From positions 1 through 8,521 of the forward strand of contig JABEVL010000194.1 of assembly GCA_013043995.1 (NCBI GenBank): a DNA stretch of 8,521 nt. The letters run 5' to 3'. The notes beneath the pieces were generated by a model. It made no database searches, was not told the origin of the DNA, and saw nothing but the letters and a program-made list of their open reading frames with translations. Position 1 is the stretch's first letter, and the number at the start of each line of letters is the position of its first letter. Positions 4,912-8,521 of the stretch are shown here, piece by piece. This DNA comes from Spirochaetales bacterium. Its GTDB lineage: Bacteria > Spirochaetota > Spirochaetia > JABEVK01. A program made the position numbers and the translations under genes.

Positions 4912-5257
4912 GAAACGACCTCCCGGTATGGCGACGATATTGTATATTTACATGGTCAGGGAACTCCCTGGCCAGATCTTCAAGTCCCCGCAACAAAAAC
5001 CACGACCAAGCCTCGTAGCGGGCGTAAGCCTGAGGGTCGACGTTTTCCAGCGCCCACGCAGCTTTTCCTTCTTTTTCAGCACCCTGAAGCGCCACGACAC
5101 CCGGTTCGGCTTCGTTCAGCTCCAGAAAAGTCCTCACTAAAGCCGAAGCCGCCGCACAGACAATATCGGTTCCCTTCAACGAGAAACCCGAGTGGCCATC
5201 GACCCAAAACTCCTTGAGGAGGGAATCTTCAGCCAGAACGATGTCGACGCGGATCAA
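4901..5257 (-). CDS. prp: Prp-family ribosomal-processing cysteine protease
   Basis: This is a 118-aa member of the Prp/YsxB-like family, which in Firmicutes cleaves the N-terminal extension of L27. The signature GHSGFSLKGTDIVCAAASAL (residues 21-40) carries His22 and Cys34, which match the catalytic pair of the family (numbering as I recall it for S. aureus Prp). The position between rplU and rpmA is the usual one. The start is taken as TTG at 5257, 17 nt after the rplU stop, because it gives the expected first strand MIRVDIVL; the Shine-Dalgarno is poor. The 3' end overlaps rpmA by 11 nt. The catalytic residues look intact, but the neighbouring L27 has nothing to remove, so the substrate here is unclear. 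Confidence 0.9.
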   Translation of the reverse strand: MIRVDIVLAEDSLLKEFWVDGHSGFSLKGTDIVCAAASALVRTFLELNEAEPGVVALQGAEKEGKAAWALENVDPQAYARYEAWSWFLLRGLEDLAREFPDHVNIQYRRHTGRSFHGS

Positions 5258-5274
5258 AGCGGACTCGGCAGAAA

Positions 5275-5586
5275 TCAGCCTAAAACGTCTTCAACCTTGA
5301 TCATCGTGTAAGGTTGGCGATGCCCGATCAGCTTGTGAAACGACTTGCGGCGCTTCACCTTGTAGGAATAAACCTTGGCAGCACGCATCTGTGAATCGAC
5401 GACGGCCTTGACCTTCGCCCCTTGAACAAACGGGGAACCAATTTTTACTTCCCCACTTCCACCAACAAGAAGGACGGAATCAAACTCCAAGGAAGTGCCG
5501 TTTTCAGCATCGATATGGTCAATTTGCAGTAGAGCACCCTTTTCGGCTTTGAATTGACGACCTTTAATTTCCACCAACGCGTACAT
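5275..5586 (-). CDS. rplU: 50S ribosomal protein L21
   Basis: This is a primary 23S rRNA-binding protein of the large subunit, 103 aa. The start MYALVEIKGRQFKAEKG is the family N-terminus (MYAxxxxGGKQ), with G-to-K and K-to-R changes. The middle VLLVGGSGEVKIGSP and the basic YSYKVKRRKSFHKLIGHRQPYT are also typical. The frame is open to a TTG at 5598, but GAGGGA (5596-5591) sits 4-6 nt before the ATG at 5586, which also gives the normal family start. It is the first gene of the seven-gene operon. The leader is short (about 26 nt) and AT-rich, so there is no room for an L21 leader RNA of the Firmicutes type. Confidence 0.97.
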   Translation of the reverse strand: MYALVEIKGRQFKAEKGALLQIDHIDAENGTSLEFDSVLLVGGSGEVKIGSPFVQGAKVKAVVDSQMRAAKVYSYKVKRRKSFHKLIGHRQPYTMIKVEDVLG

Positions 5587-5612
5587 AAAATCCCTCAAAT
5601 AAATAAATTTCA

Positions 5613-5635
5613 GGGGCAGTTATAGCACATGCCCC
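5613..5635. repeat. Inverted repeat around the rplU -10 box
   Basis: GGGGCA (5613-5618) and TGCCCC (5630-5635) are perfect 6-bp arms with 11 bp between them. The -10 box (5624-5619) lies inside this loop. The symmetry could be an operator, or the remains of a weak gltD terminator, since the following minus-strand sequence is T-rich but interrupted (TGAAATTTATTTATTT). The predicted rplU transcript starts at about the edge of the repeat, so it would not fold in that RNA. Confidence 0.35.
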
Positions 5636-5647
5636 CGATTGTAGCAA
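5619..5647 (-). promoter_or_regulatory. Sigma70-type promoter for the rplU-rsfS operon
   Basis: On the minus strand, TTGCTA (5647-5642, four of six to consensus) and TATAAC (5624-5619, five of six) are separated by exactly 17 bp. The start is expected near 5612, giving a leader of about 26 nt before the rplU ATG at 5586. It is the only gap of useful size upstream of the seven packed genes, so it probably drives all of them. Confidence 0.75.
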
Positions 5648-5665
5648 GAGACAGGCCCCCCCGCC

Positions 5666-7114
5666 CTACGACTTCAAGAAGCGGTCGATCTGACGAGCGG
5701 CGCCACGCCCCTCCTGAATCGCCCAAACGACCAGAGATTGACCCCGGCGGGCATCCCCGGCGGCAAACACCTTGGGGACGCTTGTGGCAAACTTGCCGTA
5801 GTCGGCTTTGACGTTGCTTCTGGGGTCCTGTTCGACGGCCAGACCTTTCAGCAACTCTTCTTCAGGCCCTAGAAAACCCAGGGCTAAAAAGACCAAATCG
5901 GCCTCCCAAGTCCTTTCGGTACCGGGGATTTCAGTCATTTTCCAGGCACCTTTTTCGTCTTTTTCCCACCGCAGGTCGATGGTTTTAAGTCCCGTGAGTT
6001 CGCCCTTGTCATTCCCCAAAAATTCCTTGGTGGCAATCGAAAAAACCCTGGGGTCTTTTCCAAAACGGGCCACAGCCTCGCTATGACCGTAGTCGGCCTT
6101 AAAAAGCCGGGGGTAGGTCGGCCAAGGAAACTCTTCTGTTCTTTCCGAGCTCGGCTGGGGCAAGACCTCAAAGTTGGCCAAAGAGACGCATCCGTGCCTG
6201 AGGCTCGTCCCCAAGCAGTCATTTCCCGTGTCACCTCCGCCGATGACGATGACTTTTTTTCCCTTGGCGTTGATAAACTTGCCGTCTTGAAGCTGAGAAT
6301 CGAGAAGGCTTTTGGTGTTTGCGGCAAGGAATTCCATGGCAAAGTGCACGCCTTTCAAAGCTCGTCCAGGGACGGGAAGATCGCGCGGACGGGTTGCTCC
6401 CGTGGCCAAAAGCACGGCGTCAAAACTTGCCAGGAGTTCGGAGGCCGGAAGGTCTTTTCCGACGCTCACCCCTGTCCTGAAATTCACGCCTTCGCTTTTC
6501 AAAATGTTGACGCGTTTTTCCACCAACTTTTTTTCGAGCTTCATGTTGGGGATGCCGTACATCAACAGCCCGCCGATCCGGTCGGCGCGCTCAAAGACGG
6601 TGACCTCGTGCCCCGATTGATTGAGCTCATCGGCGGCAGCCAGTCCCGAAGGGCCCGAACCGATGACGGCAACCTTTTTTCCGGAACGTTTTAAGGGAAG
6701 GCGGGGAACCATCCAGCCTTTTTCCCAGGCGTTGTCGATGATCCAGGCCTCATTGTCCTTGATGGTGACGGCAGGAGAGGTGATGCCCAAAACACAGGCG
6801 GTCTCACACGGTGCAGGACAGACACGGCCCGTAAATTCGGGAAAGTTATTGGTTTTACGTAAGCGAAGGAAGGCTTCGTAGTCTTGCCCGCGAAAGATCA
6901 GGTCGTTCCATTCGGGAATCAGGTTGTCGACGGGACAGCCGTAGCTCGATTGACAGAAGGGAACACCGCAGTCCATGCAACGGGCGCCCTGGTCGCGGCG
7001 CTCTTTTTCGGATAGGGGCAAAAGAAACTCGCTGAAATCTTTGACACGGGCGAGCGGATCGCGGTCTTTGACCTTTTTTCGCTCAAATTCAAGAAAACCG
7101 GTAGGTTTACCCAT
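5666..7114 (-). CDS. gltD: Glutamate synthase small (beta) subunit
   Basis: This subunit passes electrons from NAD(P)H through FAD and iron-sulfur clusters to the large subunit for glutamate formation from glutamine and 2-oxoglutarate. The 482-aa product starts MGKPTGFLEFER, the usual GltD N-terminus. The frame is open further upstream to 7210, but that part overlaps gltB. Cysteines at 46, 49, 54, 60 and at 99, 103, 107 fit the two [4Fe-4S] sites. GSGPSG (152-157) is the FAD-binding Rossmann motif, followed by ERADRIGGLLMYGIPNMKL. GGGDTG (292-297) is the NAD(P)H site. The C-terminal AAGDARRGQSLVVWAI closes the FAD site. GGAGGT lies 6 nt before the ATG. The ATG shares one base with the gltB stop (TGATG). 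Confidence 0.97.
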   Translation of the reverse strand: MGKPTGFLEFERKKVKDRDPLARVKDFSEFLLPLSEKERRDQGARCMDCGVPFCQSSYGCPVDNLIPEWNDLIFRGQDYEAFLRLRKTNNFPEFTGRVCPAPCETACVLGITSPAVTIKDNEAWIIDNAWEKGWMVPRLPLKRSGKKVAVIGSGPSGLAAADELNQSGHEVTVFERADRIGGLLMYGIPNMKLEKKLVEKRVNILKSEGVNFRTGVSVGKDLPASELLASFDAVLLATGATRPRDLPVPGRALKGVHFAMEFLAANTKSLLDSQLQDGKFINAKGKKVIVIGGGDTGNDCLGTSLRHGCVSLANFEVLPQPSSERTEEFPWPTYPRLFKADYGHSEAVARFGKDPRVFSIATKEFLGNDKGELTGLKTIDLRWEKDEKGAWKMTEIPGTERTWEADLVFLALGFLGPEEELLKGLAVEQDPRSNVKADYGKFATSVPKVFAAGDARRGQSLVVWAIQEGRGAARQIDRFLKS

Positions 7115-8521
7115 CACTTTACCTCCGCTGTTTGGGCCTTTTGGGCTGTCAAAACTTTTTTGTAATCGGTCGGCATCACCGTGACAAACTGGGTCGAAGC
7201 CGTATCCCACTGGGCCAGCAGGGCTTCGGCGACCTCGGATCCCGTCAGCTTGTAGTGCTTTTGAACCAGCTGCTGAATGAGAGTCAGATCTTCGGGGCTC
7301 ACAGCTTCAAGCTCGACCATTTGCGTGTTCAGTTTATGGGCGACTTCCTTTTTCGGATCCCAGAGGTGGGCTACTCCGCCCGACATCCCGGCTGCAAAGT
7401 TGCGGCCTGTGGTCCCGAGGATCAGCACGCGGCCCTGCGTCATGTACTCGCAGCCGTGGTCGCCCACACCCTCAACGACGACCGTCGCACCTGAGTTACG
7501 GACACAGAAACGTTCTGCAGCAACGCCGCGGATGAAGGCTTCGCCTCCCGTCGCCCCGTAAAAGGCTACATTCCCGACGATGATGTTTTCGCTGGCTTTG
7601 TACGTCGCTTCAGGCGGTGGCGCGATGACCAGGCGGCCCCCTGAAAGGCCCTTGCCCACGTAGTCGTTGGCGTCGCCTTGCAAAAAGAAACTCACGCCTC
7701 GGGCCAACCAGGCTCCAAAACTCTGACCGGCGTGTCCTTGGAAGCGCACCTCGATCGTGTCGGGCGGCAAGCCCTCGGCCCCCCAGCGGTTGGCGATCTC
7801 GTGGCTGAGCCGGGTGCCGCAGGAACGGTCGATGTTCGTAATTTTGTGCTGCAGACGAACGGCCGACTTGTTTTCAAGGGCCGCTTTTGCCTCGGCAATG
7901 AGCTGGTTGTCGAGGATCCTCTCAAGACCGTGATCCTGTTTTTGTGTGCAGTAGAGGCCCGCCTCGGGGTAGGGCTTACGCGCCGGTGTCAGCAAGAGCG
8001 AAAGGTCAACGTTTTTGCTCTTCCAGTTCCGCACGGCGGAGTCGGATTCCAAGAGGTCCACCCGGCCGATGAGCTGATCGAACTTTTCAATTCCTAGACT
8101 GGCCATGATCACCCGGACTTCTTCGGCGATAAAGTGAAAAAATCTTTCCACGTACTCGGGTTTGCCCCGGAAACGTTCCCGTAAAACAGGATCCTGGGTC
8201 GCAATCCCCACGGGGCAGGTGTTCTTATGGCATTTTCGCATCATGATGCAGCCCAGAGTGATCAGCGGGCCCGTCGAAAAGCCCATTTCTTCGGCACCTA
8301 AAAGAGCTGCGATCACGACGTCGCGGCCAGTTTTCAGCTGCCCGTCGGTTTGGATTCGCACCCGTGAGCGCAGGTCGTTCATGACCAGGGTCTGGTGCGT
8401 TTCAGCGAGACCCAGCTCCCAGGGAAGCCCGGCATTTTTCACCCCCGTCAGAGGCGAGGCGCCCGTTCCCCCTTCGTGGCCCGAAATCAGGATGTGGTCG
8501 GCGTGCCCCTTGGCGACGCCC
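7114..8521 (-). CDS. gltB: Glutamate synthase large (alpha) subunit, C-terminal part
   Basis: The gene is partial: it enters at the window's right edge, and 468 codons before the stop are visible. The visible start, GVAKGHADHILISGHEGGTG followed by ASPLTG, is the FMN-binding synthase domain, and GLPWELGLAETHQTLV follows. The three cysteines of the [3Fe-4S] cluster are in GCIMMRKCHKNTCPVGIATQ (about 8252-8200). The C-terminal glutamate-synthase beta-helix domain is complete, with FQGHAGQSFGAWLARGV, GKGLSGGRLVI and a run of Gly-rich turns (NVAFYGATGGEAFIRG, GRNFAAGMSGGVAH). The missing upstream part should hold the N-terminal glutaminase domain. The frame is open to the edge without interruption. 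No promoter for gltBD is visible here. Confidence 0.97.
   Translation of the reverse strand, partial: GVAKGHADHILISGHEGGTGASPLTGVKNAGLPWELGLAETHQTLVMNDLRSRVRIQTDGQLKTGRDVVIAALLGAEEMGFSTGPLITLGCIMMRKCHKNTCPVGIATQDPVLRERFRGKPEYVERFFHFIAEEVRVIMASLGIEKFDQLIGRVDLLESDSAVRNWKSKNVDLSLLLTPARKPYPEAGLYCTQKQDHGLERILDNQLIAEAKAALENKSAVRLQHKITNIDRSCGTRLSHEIANRWGAEGLPPDTIEVRFQGHAGQSFGAWLARGVSFFLQGDANDYVGKGLSGGRLVIAPPPEATYKASENIIVGNVAFYGATGGEAFIRGVAAERFCVRNSGATVVVEGVGDHGCEYMTQGRVLILGTTGRNFAAGMSGGVAHLWDPKKEVAHKLNTQMVELEAVSPEDLTLIQQLVQKHYKLTGSEVAEALLAQWDTASTQFVTVMPTDYKKVLTAQKAQTAEVK

Noticed and set aside
5587..5598. Longer L21 starting at TTG 5598
   Set aside because: That start uses bases of the Shine-Dalgarno itself; ATG 5586 gives the normal L21 N-terminus.
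6083..6694. 203-codon plus-strand open frame opposite gltD
   Set aside because: It is a shadow of a GC-rich conserved gene, with no ribosome-binding site, promoter or recognisable domain.
7115..7210. Upstream extension of gltD to 7210
   Set aside because: The extra 32 codons overlap gltB, do not resemble any GltD N-terminus, and the ATG at 7114 has a strong Shine-Dalgarno and the family start MGKPTG.
1..8521. Bdellovibrio or deltaproteobacterial origin
   Set aside because: spoVG, tRNA-Gln and rplY adjacency also occurs there as I recall, but prp between rplU and rpmA and a LytR_C gene between nadD and rsfS leading into spoVG fit the spirochaete order better. This is not settled.

Overview
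The window looks like a chromosomal housekeeping segment from a free-living spirochaete (Spirochaetota). The main reason is gene order. On the minus strand, reading downstream, it runs rplU, prp, rpmA, obg, nadD, an LCP/LytR_C-type gene, rsfS, spoVG, tRNA-Gln and rplY. As I remember it, this matches the Borrelia/Treponema arrangement (BB0778 to BB0786 in B. burgdorferi), where pth comes next. The presence of spoVG and prp and the long CTC-type L25 fit. The moderate GC content and the gltBD genes suggest a free-living or anaerobic relative rather than a host-restricted one. The lineage is an inference and was not tested.

Layout from the right edge (upstream) to the left (downstream), minus strand: the C-terminal part of gltB (enters at 8521, ends 7114) and gltD (7114-5666) encode the two glutamate synthase subunits, with a TGATG stop/start junction. 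A short gap holds a good sigma70-type promoter (-35 at 5647-5642, -10 at 5624-5619). It starts a compact seven-gene operon: rplU (L21), prp (cysteine protease of the L27-processing family), rpmA (L27), obg, nadD, a membrane-anchored LCP-like/LytR_C protein, and rsfS (ribosome silencing factor). The genes overlap or nearly touch, and three of them (prp, obg, nadD) start with TTG. The operon joins ribosome parts (L21, L27), ribosome assembly and silencing (Obg, RsfS), NAD synthesis (NadD) and an envelope protein.

Between rsfS and spoVG lies the one plus-strand gene, 1284-1520. It encodes a 78-residue hyperacidic protein with 49 Asp/Glu and a single basic residue. It appears to be a complete small transcription unit: a -35/-10 pair with 17-bp spacing, a leader with a stem-loop, a Shine-Dalgarno sequence, the ORF, and a stem-loop plus T-tract terminator just past the stop. 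That terminator sits inside the rsfS coding sequence, and the two genes overlap by 19 bp at their 3' ends. This is the least explained element and the best candidate for something undescribed.

Divergent from it, a consensus promoter (TTGACA-16-TATAAT) drives spoVG, then a tRNA-Gln(UUG) gene only 6 nt after spoVG, then rplY 23 nt after the tRNA. The tRNA therefore seems to be cut out of an mRNA. The spoVG Shine-Dalgarno can be folded into a stem-loop, which suggests translational control.

The window shows no mobile elements, CRISPR arrays or phage genes. The most interesting points are the acidic mini-gene and its unusual convergent/divergent setting, a Prp protease with an intact His/Cys pair next to an L27 with no extension to cleave, an LCP-like protein lacking the key arginine, and non-canonical G4/G5 motifs in Obg.
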